A DNA stretch of 64,000 nucleotides, taken from Pantoea sp. CCBC3-3-1 (GTDB lineage Bacteria; Pseudomonadota; Gammaproteobacteria; Enterobacterales; Enterobacteriaceae). The translations under genes and the position numbers were made by a program. Every line of letters begins with the position of its first letter. Positions within the stretch are counted from its first letter, which is position 1. This document shows positions 26,923 to 35,778 of the stretch, piece after piece. Below the pieces are notes generated by a model that was not told the origin of the DNA, made no database searches, and saw only the letters and a list, made by a program, of their open reading frames with translations. Location of the stretch: positions 4,154,001 through 4,218,000 of the forward strand of contig NZ_CP034363.1 of NCBI RefSeq assembly GCF_007981265.1, read 5' to 3'.

Positions 26923-27746
26923 TCGGCTATCGCTTCCGCCGCTTTACGCAGTTTCGCCACGGCTTCAGGCGTTTTCAGGCCGAAACCGAGCAACGCCATT
27001 TCGTCCACCACCAGCAGGTTGTGATGCTTCCCTGCCGGCGTCAGTGCCAGACCGGGCAGCGACCAGATCGCGGCATCGTCGCCCATCGCCTGCAGCCCTT
27101 CTTTTCCAATGACCACCAGCTGAGGCGCGCTCGCCACAATGCCTTCCTGGGTCAGCGGCTGATAATGGGGGATCGCGCCCATCGCATTGATCAAACCTGC
27201 GGCCTGAATCGCCCCATCCGCCGCCGTTTGCGTTCCCGCCGCCATGGTCTTCATGCCGCTGTGATTAAGGATATATAACACTTTCACCGGCAGCGGCTTT
27301 CCCGTCACGCCAGCCAGCTGCCTGTCCACTTTAGCTTCCAGCTCCCTGCCCTGCTCCGGCCGGTTAAGGGCTTTCGCGACAGTAGCGATTTTTTCATGGA
27401 TAGCATGCAACGAGGGCGTGCCGGTGACCATCACCACTTTCACCCCGGCCTGTGACACCTGCTGCAACGCGAGCGACGGCTTCGCCAGTTCACTGGCAAT
27501 CACCAGCGTCGGCTTCATCGACAAAATGCCTTCCGCATTTAGCTGCCGCATATAGCCCACATCCGGCAGTTTTAGCGCCAGCGCAGGCTGTTGGCTGGTG
27601 CTGTCACGCGCCACCAGCGTTTGCTGAGCATCCAGCGCATAGATAATTTCAGTGATATCGCCGCCAATCGACACCACTCTCTCTTCCGCCATGAGCGAGA
27701 AAGGCAGCGTCAGCAGCAGCAGTAGCGCACTCAAGCCTGTTTTCAT
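26919..27746 (-). CDS. hmuT: Periplasmic heme-binding protein
   Basis: Class III solute-binding protein of 275 aa that carries heme from the outer-membrane receptor to HmuUV. The signal peptide ends at SLMA, and the mature start is RVVSIGGDITEIIYALDAQ. The heme-ligand tyrosine of HmuT proteins probably lies in VGYMRQLNAEGIL. Overlaps hmuS by four bases and hmuU by four, showing tight coupling. Confidence 0.92.
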   Translation of the reverse strand: MKTGLSALLLLLTLPFSLMAEERVVSIGGDITEIIYALDAQQTLVARDSTSQQPALALKLPDVGYMRQLNAEGILSMKPTLVIASELAKPSLALQQVSQAGVKVVMVTGTPSLHAIHEKIATVAKALNRPEQGRELEAKVDRQLAGVTGKPLPVKVLYILNHSGMKTMAAGTQTAADGAIQAAGLINAMGAIPHYQPLTQEGIVASAPQLVVIGKEGLQAMGDDAAIWSLPGLALTPAGKHHNLLVVDEMALLGFGLKTPEAVAKLRKAAEAIAE

Positions 27747-28774
27747 ACTGGCGCTCCAACACCGGTCAACTGCGCCATCTGCTCGCGCCAGCGAGCCTGC
27801 TCCGGCATCCCTTCGCTGCGTTGTCCATAAAGCTGCACGATTTGCGTGCCGTCTGCGGCAAACAGTTCAAGACTGGTTACGAAGCCGTCCGCGGTCGGTT
27901 TACGGGTGATCCAGCTTTCCGCAATGCCGTTTTCCATCAGATGCAGCGTGAAGGTTGGCGTAAAGATATTTAGCCAGTTTTCCATTGGCATCAGTTTTTC
28001 CACTACCCCGGTGAAGATCTGCACGCAGCCACGGTTGCCGACGAAAATCATGATTTCGTTGCCGTCACCGTGGGCCATCGACAGCAGCTCGCTCAGCGCA
28101 CTGTTTTCGACCTTCAGCGCCAGATCGTCCGCAACCGCGCTGAAGGCCTGCTGGCGCGAAATGTTATGACGCTTCAGCAGGCCAAAAAACTGATGAACGT
28201 CCGTCATTGCACGCCACTCCTGTTCAATCAGCGCAGCGTCCGGCTGCGGATTTAACGCAACGGGCTGAGATTTGCCGATCGCAAGCGCGGGCGCGTCTGC
28301 CAGGGTAAATTGGTCGATCAGCGCCTGCCAGGCCGCCCTGTCCGTTGCGGCGGTGGCGTAAATTTTCAGGATCGCATCGCCATACGCATCAAAGATTTGA
28401 ATGCTTTGACGCTCGCCGCGCCCGGTGACTTCATTCAGGGCAAAAGCGCTTTTCCACTGGTGCGGAAACAGACGCTGATCCAGCGCGCGAGGGTTAAGGA
28501 TCAGCCCGGCATGGCCGCCCAGATGCAGATTTTCATAACGACCGACCTGTTCATGAACGGCAAACGCGTTACGGGTAATGGATTTGGTTTCACCGACGGC
28601 CTCCAGTGCAGGCAATAACGCGCTGAAATCCGGCTTTAGCGCCACCGCATCCTGGCCTACGCGCGCATGGGTCAGTTGGCCTTCGCTGACGCCCAGCAAA
28701 CCTGCCAGATCGCGCGCATACATTTTCGGATTTCCTGCTTTAGCTTGCTGATAACGTTGGTAAAGATTCATCAC
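27743..28774 (-). CDS. hmuS: Hemin-degrading / heme-trafficking protein
   Basis: Cytoplasmic HemS/ChuS-like protein, 343 aa with two homologous halves (about 1-170 and 180-343). It binds heme after import and releases iron or passes heme on. Recognisable stretches are YQRYQQAKAGNPKMYARD, GVSEGQLTHARVG, and in the second half GDGNEIMIFVGNRGCVQIFTG and WITRKPTADGFVTSLE. It follows hmuR after 55 bases that contain a hairpin. Confidence 0.92.
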   Translation of the reverse strand: MMNLYQRYQQAKAGNPKMYARDLAGLLGVSEGQLTHARVGQDAVALKPDFSALLPALEAVGETKSITRNAFAVHEQVGRYENLHLGGHAGLILNPRALDQRLFPHQWKSAFALNEVTGRGERQSIQIFDAYGDAILKIYATAATDRAAWQALIDQFTLADAPALAIGKSQPVALNPQPDAALIEQEWRAMTDVHQFFGLLKRHNISRQQAFSAVADDLALKVENSALSELLSMAHGDGNEIMIFVGNRGCVQIFTGVVEKLMPMENWLNIFTPTFTLHLMENGIAESWITRKPTADGFVTSLELFAADGTQIVQLYGQRSEGMPEQARWREQMAQLTGVGAPV

Positions 28775-28788
28775 TTGCTCTCCATAAA

Positions 28789-28809
28789 GCCCTGCGTTCA
28801 GCGCAGGGC
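28789..28809 (-). terminator. Hairpin between hmuR and hmuS
   Basis: Perfect 8-bp stem GCCCTGCG / CGCAGGGC, five-base loop, followed on the minus strand by TTTATGG. It may attenuate so that receptor mRNA exceeds transporter mRNA, or stabilise the hmuR transcript. Confidence 0.55.
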
Positions 28810-28829
28810 AAGTGTTATTTTACAAACAA

Positions 28830-31220
28830 TCAAAAGTCGATATTAACGCCCAGCTGGAAGGTTCGGCCCGGCATCACTGCCAGCGCTTTTTCGTAAGCAT
28901 CCTGGCTGGTCGCTTCCAGCTGGTTACGGCTGTTGAGGTAATCCCAATATTTGCGATCGGTCAGGTTATAGATACCACCGTTGAATTTGACATTTTTAGC
29001 CACCTGCCAGTAAGCGGTCATATCTACCATACCGTAGCCCGGCACGCGCATATACTCAGACGTTGAATCGGTCAGTGCCGTGCCGCTGTTGCTGTAGCTT
29101 TCGCGGTTGGTATTGGTAGCGCGCTTACCTTTCACGAAGGTGGCCGTGACGGCTGCGCCGTAGCGTTTTGCCGGATCGTCCCAGGCCACGCCGACAATGG
29201 CTTTTACTGGCGCGACGCTGTCGAGATCGACGTAGCTGTCACCGGCGTAGCTGGATTTAGATTTCCCTTCGCTGTAGCCCAGCGCGAAGGTGGCGCTCAG
29301 ACCGTTAACCTGCTCAAACCAGGTGCCGACGTTGAGCTTCGTGCTGAGCTGGCCGCCATAGATAAAAGCCTTATCACGATTTTCTGCCTGATAAATGGTG
29401 TAGATGTTCGAGGGCACGTTGCCGAACATCGATGGATTACGGGAACGACTATAGCGAGTGTAGGCAATAAAGTTGTCGTAAGTGTTGTAGAACATGGCCG
29501 CATTGACGGTCACGCCTTCCATCACGTGGCCTTTCAAACCCCACTCGAAATTATTGCTGGTCTCGGTTTTCAGCGCGGTATTGCCGATCAGCGCATATTG
29601 CGCCGATCCCGCGTAGCTTGCGCCAAGATTCCAGGACCCATACAGCTGGCTGGCGTTCGGGAACTGTGCGCCGCGCTTGTACATCACGTAAGTCATCAGC
29701 CCGGGCGTAATATCATAGTTAACGCTCAGCGACGGCAGAACCTGCGTATCGGCGTTCTCTTTGCCATACAGCGTTTCCAGCTGGGATTCGGTCAATACTG
29801 AACTGCCCGTGGTGAGGCTGCCAAGATTTTGCGGTTTGATACTTTGATGCGCGATACGCACGCCCGGCACCACGCTGAAGTCGTGGCCGTCGAGATCGAA
29901 ATGGATTTTATCCTGCACGAATCCGCCCAGCGTATAGCTACGGCTGTCGGCCTGCGGCGGCATAATCACACTGTACTGGCTGGCGGGTGGCACCTGACGG
30001 AACGGGCGTTTGGTCTCATTGATGCTGCCGTTCAGACCGCCGCTCAGATCGTGACGCCCCAACGTTTTCGCCAGCTGCGTTTCAAAGCCATAGGTATCGA
30101 CATCATAATCGGAATAGACGCGCTGCATCGCCGTCGCGCTGGAAGGCATATAAGTATTATCGTGCGCCTGCGTTTGCTGGTAATAAAGGCGCGATGTCAG
30201 GCTGTCGATAAAGGCGTTTGCGGGCGTCCACTCATCCTTCAGGCTAACGCCCCAGCGGCGTGTATTGCTCTGCTGCTGCGCGGTCCCCCAAATGGCACTG
30301 CCGCCATCGTTCCATGAGTCGTAGTGGGTATGGTTCGTTTTGTCGTAATAGTCGAGGGTGCCCGTCAGTTTGTGCTCATCGTTGGGCTGCCAGATGCCGG
30401 AAGCCATTAGCGCATTGGAATGCCAGTTCGCCGGATAAGCCTCTTGCGTTCCGCTGTTATTACGCGTTTCCTGACCGTCGCGGCGACTGTAAACAAAGAC
30501 GCCGCGCAGGGTTTCGTCACCTGCTGCTGCGGTAATGCCGTTGTGCCAGCTGCGGTTAGAGGAGTCGTAATCTGACTGATAGCCGAAGTAGGTCGTTTTA
30601 TAAGGCGAGAGGTAATCATCAGCAGATTTGGGCAAAAACGACACCGCGCCGCCGATAGCGTTATTGGCTTTGGCGGTTGAGGTTGCGCCCGATTCAATAT
30701 CCACCTGCCCGTAGATATAAGGGTCTATATAGTCACGGCCGATGCCGAAGGTATTCAGCCCGGCGCGACTGACGTAGCTGCGCCCGGTCGCTTCCGGTTG
30801 AGGAATGCCATCGACATCCAGCCCGACGCGGTTGCTTTCAAGACCGCGAATGTTATAGCCGGTATAGCCACTGCGATCGAAGCCGCTTTTGCCCGCCGAC
30901 GATCCCCCGCTGACGCCGGTGGCACTAATCAGCGGTTCGTAACGCATTATTGAACCAAAATCGTTGGCACCTTTTTTTTGCATCTCCTCAGCCGTGATTG
31001 TCGTTTTCGTACCGGCCTCTTTTTCAGGCTGCGGCGCGGTAACCACCATCACCGGCTCGCGGGCCTGCTTTTTTGCGGCAATCGTCAGCGTTTCAGAAGA
31101 GGTCGCAGCGGTAATCTTATCGCTCTGATTATCAGCACCGACGGCAAAGCCGGAAGTCACCAGCGTGCTGAACAGCACGGATTTTTGGATAATTCCCTGA
31201 GAAATTAATTTTTTACACAT
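28830..31220 (-). CDS. hmuR: TonB-dependent heme/hemoprotein outer-membrane receptor
   Basis: Outer-membrane receptor of 796 aa at the head of the heme operon. A signal peptide (ending TSGFAVGA) and a linker lead to a TonB-box-like EPVMVVTAP, a plug domain (about residues 75-200; NIRGLESNRVGLDVDGIPQPE) and a 22-strand barrel ending in FQLGVNIDF with the terminal phenylalanine. It is longer than the roughly 670-690 aa HmuR/HemR proteins. Where those have FRAP and NPNL motifs, it reads QFPNASQLYG and IGNTALKTE, so it belongs to a divergent subgroup, possibly binding hemoproteins. Fur control is likely from the box upstream. Confidence 0.85.
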   Translation of the reverse strand: MCKKLISQGIIQKSVLFSTLVTSGFAVGADNQSDKITAATSSETLTIAAKKQAREPVMVVTAPQPEKEAGTKTTITAEEMQKKGANDFGSIMRYEPLISATGVSGGSSAGKSGFDRSGYTGYNIRGLESNRVGLDVDGIPQPEATGRSYVSRAGLNTFGIGRDYIDPYIYGQVDIESGATSTAKANNAIGGAVSFLPKSADDYLSPYKTTYFGYQSDYDSSNRSWHNGITAAAGDETLRGVFVYSRRDGQETRNNSGTQEAYPANWHSNALMASGIWQPNDEHKLTGTLDYYDKTNHTHYDSWNDGGSAIWGTAQQQSNTRRWGVSLKDEWTPANAFIDSLTSRLYYQQTQAHDNTYMPSSATAMQRVYSDYDVDTYGFETQLAKTLGRHDLSGGLNGSINETKRPFRQVPPASQYSVIMPPQADSRSYTLGGFVQDKIHFDLDGHDFSVVPGVRIAHQSIKPQNLGSLTTGSSVLTESQLETLYGKENADTQVLPSLSVNYDITPGLMTYVMYKRGAQFPNASQLYGSWNLGASYAGSAQYALIGNTALKTETSNNFEWGLKGHVMEGVTVNAAMFYNTYDNFIAYTRYSRSRNPSMFGNVPSNIYTIYQAENRDKAFIYGGQLSTKLNVGTWFEQVNGLSATFALGYSEGKSKSSYAGDSYVDLDSVAPVKAIVGVAWDDPAKRYGAAVTATFVKGKRATNTNRESYSNSGTALTDSTSEYMRVPGYGMVDMTAYWQVAKNVKFNGGIYNLTDRKYWDYLNSRNQLEATSQDAYEKALAVMPGRTFQLGVNIDF

Positions 31221-31322
31221 TTGGGTAAGCCTTTATTCATTATTAGTATCGACTCATTCATTGCTGCCGCAGGTGTGCCCACTGCACATTATCGCTGTCG
31301 ATCCTTGACGGTAAATACAAAT

Positions 31323-31341
31323 GCGAATGATAATCATATTG
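31323..31341. promoter_or_regulatory. Fur box upstream of hmuR
   Basis: The sequence AATGATAATCATATT matches the core of the Fur consensus (about 14 of 19 positions of GATAATGATAATCATTATC). It lies 103 bases upstream of hmuR and 117 bases upstream of the divergent Rdx gene, so iron repression may reach both. Confidence 0.75.
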
Positions 31342-31457
31342 ATTTCAGTTAGCAATCATCTCCACAATTAATTCACAATGTTAAAAAAGTGGCCGGGTTG
31401 ACAGCCCGTAACGACCGCCAGATGATGACCGTCTGTTTTTTTCACGAGCCTGAATCA

Positions 31458-31739
31458 ATGAAAACCTCTCCAGCTATCACTATTCACTACTGTTCTCAAT
31501 GTAACTGGCTGCTGCGCGCAGGCTGGATGGCGCAGGAACTGCTGCACACTTTCAGTACCGATCTGGCTTCGGTCTCGCTGATCCCGGGCACCGGTGGTAT
31601 CTATCAGATCGCCATCGATGGACACCTGATTTGGGATCGAAAAACCGATGGCGGTTTTCCGGAAGTGAAAGAGTTAAAGCAGCGGGTGCGGAATGTCTGT
31701 TTTCCCGAGCGGGATTTAGGGCATATTGATAAAGCGTAA
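31458..31739 (+). CDS. Rdx (SelT/SelW/SelH-like) thioredoxin-fold protein
   Basis: A 93-aa protein of the selenoprotein W-like Rdx family, with the redox motif near the N-terminus as YCSQCNWLLRA (CxxC in place of CxxU). Also typical are the SLIPGTGGIYQIAIDG segment and LIWDRKTDGGFPEVKELKQRVR. The role is probably redox handling of a partner, as for the family; the true substrate is unknown. I use the ATG at 31458, which begins seven codons before the motif; an upstream extension is not conserved in style. It is divergent from hmuR across a Fur-like box. Confidence 0.8.
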   Translation: MKTSPAITIHYCSQCNWLLRAGWMAQELLHTFSTDLASVSLIPGTGGIYQIAIDGHLIWDRKTDGGFPEVKELKQRVRNVCFPERDLGHIDKA

Positions 31740-31861
31740 TTACCTGATTTAATAACAAAATAAGGAAGGATAAGCGCCTCGTTACAGGGTTACAGCGGGA
31801 CTGAAATGTGACGAAGATCACCCTAAACTTGTGTCTCCCTGCCGCTTCGCTGTAGACTCTG

Positions 31862-31889
31862 CGTCGCCAAAGCTCAGGCTCTGGCGACG
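31862..31889. other. Inverted repeat upstream of MFS gene
   Basis: CGTCGCCA (31862-31869) and TGGCGACG (31882-31889) form an 8-bp stem with a 12-base loop in the 280-base gap between the Rdx gene and the MFS gene. No T-run follows. It could be an operator, a leader hairpin or the end of the Rdx transcript. Nothing else was recognised in the gap. Confidence 0.35.
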
Positions 31890-32019
31890 TTAACAAGAGC
31901 CAGAAGGCCGATAACAATACGCTTTCCCCTTACCTTCCCTGCCTGAAGACCTGCGCCCCTGTCACATGCTGTGCTCAGGTTCCTGCATACATCGCTAAAT
32001 TTAAGTGCATCTTTTTATT

Positions 32020-33237
32020 ATGAATACTGTAAGTCCAACACCTCCTGAGGCTCGCGCTATCGGGCCACTGTTGTTTTCTCTCGCGCTGGGCGCTTTCGCC
32101 ATTGGTTTGAGCGAGTTCGTTATTATGGGCCTGTTGCCGCAGGTCTCTTCGGCCATGAACGTCAGCCTGGCCGAAGGCAGCAAATTCATCAGTTACTATG
32201 CGCTTGGCGTGGTTATTGGCGCTCCGCTGTTCTCACTCAGCACCGCTCGTTTACAGCGTAAGCATCAGCTGATGATCTTTATCACCCTGTTTCTACTGGG
32301 CAATATCAGCAGCATGCTGGCTGAAACGGCGCACGCGCTGGTGGTTTCGCGTTTTCTGAGCGGCTTACCGCATGGCGCCTTCCTGGGCGTGGCAGCACTG
32401 GCGGCGGCCTCTTTAGTGGATGAAAATCGTCGCGGCCAGGCCGTAGGAAAAGTGATGCTTGGTCTGACGCTGGCCTCGCTGCTGGGCAATCCGGCTGCAA
32501 CGTTGCTGGGGGAACATCTTGACTGGCGTTGGGCTTTCGCCTGCGTTTCGCTGCTGTCGTTGATTGATGCGTTGTTAATCTTCAAACTTTTCCCAATGCA
32601 GCGTGAAGAAGCTCAAAGCTCGCCGCTGAAAGAGATCCGCGGCCTGGCTAATATCCGTATCTGGTTAACGCTGGGTATTGCGGCAATTGGTTTTGGCGGA
32701 ATGTTCGCGGTGATCAGCTATATCACCCCCATTCTGACCTTAGCTGCCCACCTGTCGACCCTCTGGCTGCCGGTTGTGCTGTTTGCTTTTGGTTTGGGGA
32801 TGGTGCTGGGCAATCTGGCGGGCGGCAAGCTGGCCGATGGCAAAATCATGCTGTCGATTTTCTGCATTCTGGCCTGGAGCGTGGTGGTGCTGACCCTCTT
32901 CCCATTGATGGTGACGTCGCTGGCTGGCCTGCTGTTAGGCGCTTTCCTGATTGGCACTAACCTGGCGCTGTGCGCGCCGCTTCAGGTTCGTCTGATGCAG
33001 GTAGCCGGAAAAGCGCAAACGCTGGCGGCAACGCTAAACCATTCGGCATTTAACATCGCCAACGCGCTGGGCGCTTTCCTGGGGGCTTATGTCGTGCAGC
33101 AGGGTTATCCGATGACGCAGACCGCGACCTATGGCGCAATTTTGCCGGTGCTGGGTATGGTGATCTTTATTGTGGCGCTGCTGAAAGAAGTGGCCGACCG
33201 TAAAAATACCGACGTCAGTTCCACCGATTTGATTTGA
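32020..33237 (+). CDS. MFS transporter, AraJ-like DHA1 family
   Basis: Twelve-helix inner-membrane exporter of about 405 aa. Family features: LSLALGAFAIGLSEFVIMGLLP style N-terminus (in LFSLALGAFAIGLSEFV), ISYYALGVVIGAPLF, RFLSGLPHGAFLGVAALA between helices 4 and 5, and CAPLQVRLMQVAGKAQTLAATLNHSAFNIANALGA in the second half as separate motifs. Members export sugars or drugs; AraJ is the nearest named E. coli protein but orthology is not claimed. The start may be the ATG at 32020 or the GTG at 32005; neither has a clear RBS. Confidence 0.85.
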   Translation: MNTVSPTPPEARAIGPLLFSLALGAFAIGLSEFVIMGLLPQVSSAMNVSLAEGSKFISYYALGVVIGAPLFSLSTARLQRKHQLMIFITLFLLGNISSMLAETAHALVVSRFLSGLPHGAFLGVAALAAASLVDENRRGQAVGKVMLGLTLASLLGNPAATLLGEHLDWRWAFACVSLLSLIDALLIFKLFPMQREEAQSSPLKEIRGLANIRIWLTLGIAAIGFGGMFAVISYITPILTLAAHLSTLWLPVVLFAFGLGMVLGNLAGGKLADGKIMLSIFCILAWSVVVLTLFPLMVTSLAGLLLGAFLIGTNLALCAPLQVRLMQVAGKAQTLAATLNHSAFNIANALGAFLGAYVVQQGYPMTQTATYGAILPVLGMVIFIVALLKEVADRKNTDVSSTDLI

Positions 33238-33244
33238 TGAACAC

Positions 33245-33277
33245 GGCCGGGCAATGCGCCCGGCCTGATAACGTTTT
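33245..33277. terminator. Terminator between convergent MFS genes
   Basis: Perfect 8-bp GC stem GGCCGGGC / GCCCGGCC (33245-33265) with a five-base loop, followed by TGATAACGTTTTTT. It separates the two convergent transporter genes. Confidence 0.7.
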
Positions 33278-33292
33278 TTCAGACGACCTTTT

Positions 33293-34489
33293 TCAGATGT
33301 TATCGCGCGCGGGAAGCCTGACCCGTAGCGCCATACAAATCGTCAGCGTCGCCAGCAGCAATGCCGCTGCGCTGCCCATAAAGACGCCTTTCGCCCCGGT
33401 GACGTTAAAGATCATACCGCCAGCCGCAGCGCCAATAGTGATTGCCAGCTGAATAGTCGCTACCAGCAGTCCACCGCCGCTTTCCGCTTCTTCCGGCATG
33501 GTGCGGGTGATCCACGTTGACCAGCCGACCGGAACAGCGCCAAAAGCCATGCCCCACAGCGCGATAAGTACCGCATCCATCACCGGTGCCGATCCCAGTC
33601 CGACCAGCGCCACGCCCAGCAACCCCATTGCCAGCGGCATGCCGATAAGCGTCCGGTTCAGGTTACGCTCCAACAGCACACCCGCAATCAGCGTTCCGGC
33701 AAAGTTCGCCACGCCAAAGCCGAGCAGAATGACGGAGAGGCCGTTGACGCCGACGCCCGTCACGCTTTCCAGGAACGGCCGCAGATAGGTAAAGAAGGCA
33801 AAGTGTCCGGAAAACAGCAGGATAATCGCCAGCAGCGCCGTCTGCATGCCGGGCCTCTTTACCAGCGAGAGCATCGAATTACCTGCGCCTGCCTGCCCTG
33901 GCTGCATTTTAGGTAAGGCAATCGTCTGCCAAATCAGCGCCAGCAGACCGCAGGCCGCCGCCGCGATAAAAACGTTACGCCAGCCAATCAGATGTCCGAA
34001 ATAGCTGCCCACCGGCGCGGCAACGATTGTTGCGACCGAGACGCCGCTAAAAACAATCGACAGCGCGCGCGGGATCATCGCTTCCGGCACTAAACGCATC
34101 GCGGTGGCCGGAGCCAGCGTCCAGAAGCCGCCAATCGCGATGCCCAGCAGAACGCGGCCCGCCAGGATAAAGGTCAGATTTGGCGCGAAAGCCACCAGCA
34201 GGTTAGAGACGATAAGCATTACTGAAAACGTCAGCATCACCCAACGTCGGTCAAAGCGGCTGGTGACCGATGCGCTAAAAAAGCTGGTTAACAGGGCAAA
34301 AACAGCGGTAACGGTAACGGACTGCCCGGTTACGCCTTCGGTAACACCCAGACTCGCTGCCATCGGCGTCAGCAGGCTGGCGGGCAGAAACTCCGCCGTC
34401 ACCAGTCCAAACACGCCAAGCGCCATCGAAAAAACTGCGCCCCACAGGGGCTTTTCCTGTGCCGTACCGGCCTGTTGTGCTGTGCTCAT
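33293..34489 (-). CDS. MFS efflux transporter, NepI-like
   Basis: Twelve-helix DHA1 exporter of 398 aa that resembles NepI (purine ribonucleoside efflux): EFLPASLLTPMAASLG, GQSVTVTAVFALL, GRVLLGIAIGGFWTLAP, WRNVFIAAAA and PVGWSTWITRTMPEEAE all follow its pattern. I use the ATG at 34489, preceded by GAGAGA at the right distance, rather than the codon six residues upstream. It is divergent from an AraC-type regulator, 108 bases apart, which probably controls it. The real substrate is unproven. Confidence 0.8.
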   Translation of the reverse strand: MSTAQQAGTAQEKPLWGAVFSMALGVFGLVTAEFLPASLLTPMAASLGVTEGVTGQSVTVTAVFALLTSFFSASVTSRFDRRWVMLTFSVMLIVSNLLVAFAPNLTFILAGRVLLGIAIGGFWTLAPATAMRLVPEAMIPRALSIVFSGVSVATIVAAPVGSYFGHLIGWRNVFIAAAACGLLALIWQTIALPKMQPGQAGAGNSMLSLVKRPGMQTALLAIILLFSGHFAFFTYLRPFLESVTGVGVNGLSVILLGFGVANFAGTLIAGVLLERNLNRTLIGMPLAMGLLGVALVGLGSAPVMDAVLIALWGMAFGAVPVGWSTWITRTMPEEAESGGGLLVATIQLAITIGAAAGGMIFNVTGAKGVFMGSAAALLLATLTICMALRVRLPARDNI

Positions 34490-34597
34490 AAAAATCTCTC
34501 GTGACATGAAAATAATAGCCTAAGCGTAAAAGGCTCGACCCGGATGGTCTATGATGTAAAATCCGTGATTATTGATTATTCGTCCGGATGGCGCCTT

Positions 34598-35584
34598 ATG
34601 ACCACAGAAAGCCACGATTTAGCCAGCGAACTGCTGCTGGGCATGCGCCTGCTGGGCGTGCAATACCGGCGTATTGAGCTGGCCGCCCCTTTTGGCGTCG
34701 GCTTTGTGCAGGCGCCAGGCCGCGCGCAGTTTCACTTTGTCAGCCGTGGACCGGTAATGCTGCGTACCGGCAGCGGCACTCTTTATACGCTGAATACCGG
34801 CGATGCGCTGTTGCTGCCGCAGGGCATCGATCATGTACTCGTCTCGTCTCCAGACATCGCCTGCAAAGATATTCGCGCTTTCGACAGCACGCCGGTATGC
34901 AGCAACGTCAGCTGTGTTAAAGCCTGTCTTAAGGAGCCCAGCGCGTTGATCTTTAGCGGCTCAATGGAGTTCGATTTAGGCGGCATGCAGATGCTGGTCA
35001 GCGCCATGCCGGAAGTGTTGCTGGCTGCAACGCTGCTGAGCAATTACCCGGAAGTGCAGCCAATGCTTGAAGCAATGGAACGGGAATCGCTGGGGAAACG
35101 GGCTGGCTATGCGGGTATTTTGTCACGGCTGGCTGATGTAGTGGCTGCGTTTATCGTGCGTGGCTGGGTGGAGTCAGGCTGTGGTGAAGCGGGCGGCTGG
35201 ATCCAGGCGCTGCGCGATCCTCGTCTCGGTAAAGTGCTGGTTGCCCTGCACCGCGAGCCGGGAAAAAACTGGACGGTTGCCCAGCTGGCCGCCGAAATGG
35301 GCAGCTCCCGCTCGGTATTTGCCGAACGTTTTCTGGCGGTGACGGGCATGACGCCGGTTCGCTATCTCACCGGGCTACGCATGCAGCTGGCGGCACAGTG
35401 GATCGGCCGCGAAGGCGAGGCGATTGAAACCGTGGCCTGGCGGCTGGGCTATGGCTCGCTGGCGGCCTTTAGCCGCGCGTTCAAACGCACCATGGGCGTG
35501 ACGCCTGGCGCGATGCGTGCGGGTGAAAATAAACAAGCAGCTCAGGCTTACGATGCCATGCCTCAGGTTGCTGCGCGGGCTTAA
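34598..35584 (+). CDS. AraC-family regulator with cupin-type N-terminus
   Basis: A 328-aa regulator. The N-terminal half is a cupin_6-like sensing domain (FHFVSRGPVMLRTGSG, LNTGDALLLPQGIDHVL). It is followed by a linker and the C-terminal pair of HTHs (NWTVAQLAAEMGSSRSVFAERF and ETVAWRLGYGSLAAFSRAFKR, then GVTPGAMR). A CxxxC/C cluster (VCSNVSCVKAC) in the sensing domain is unusual and could respond to redox or metals, which is an inference. The ATG at 34598 gives the family N-terminus. Divergent from the NepI-like exporter gene. Confidence 0.85.
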   Translation: MTTESHDLASELLLGMRLLGVQYRRIELAAPFGVGFVQAPGRAQFHFVSRGPVMLRTGSGTLYTLNTGDALLLPQGIDHVLVSSPDIACKDIRAFDSTPVCSNVSCVKACLKEPSALIFSGSMEFDLGGMQMLVSAMPEVLLAATLLSNYPEVQPMLEAMERESLGKRAGYAGILSRLADVVAAFIVRGWVESGCGEAGGWIQALRDPRLGKVLVALHREPGKNWTVAQLAAEMGSSRSVFAERFLAVTGMTPVRYLTGLRMQLAAQWIGREGEAIETVAWRLGYGSLAAFSRAFKRTMGVTPGAMRAGENKQAAQAYDAMPQVAARA

Positions 35585-35778
35585 TGCCCGGCACTGGCTG
35601 CTGTACTACGTGGCTGACCGCGACAATTATCCGCCGAGTCGGGTGCAGAATCGCAAAGAAAAATCCAGGAGGGTCCAACCGCACTTTTTAGACCCCCGTC
35701 CCATCCATTTTGCGATATCATTTCATTAACATTGTACCTTCTGATTCATAACACTAACCGGACGTCGCCATCACTGCT

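Noticed and set aside
32020..33237. Naming the MFS gene araJ
   Set aside because: Family resemblance is clear, but the match is not close enough to claim the orthologue.
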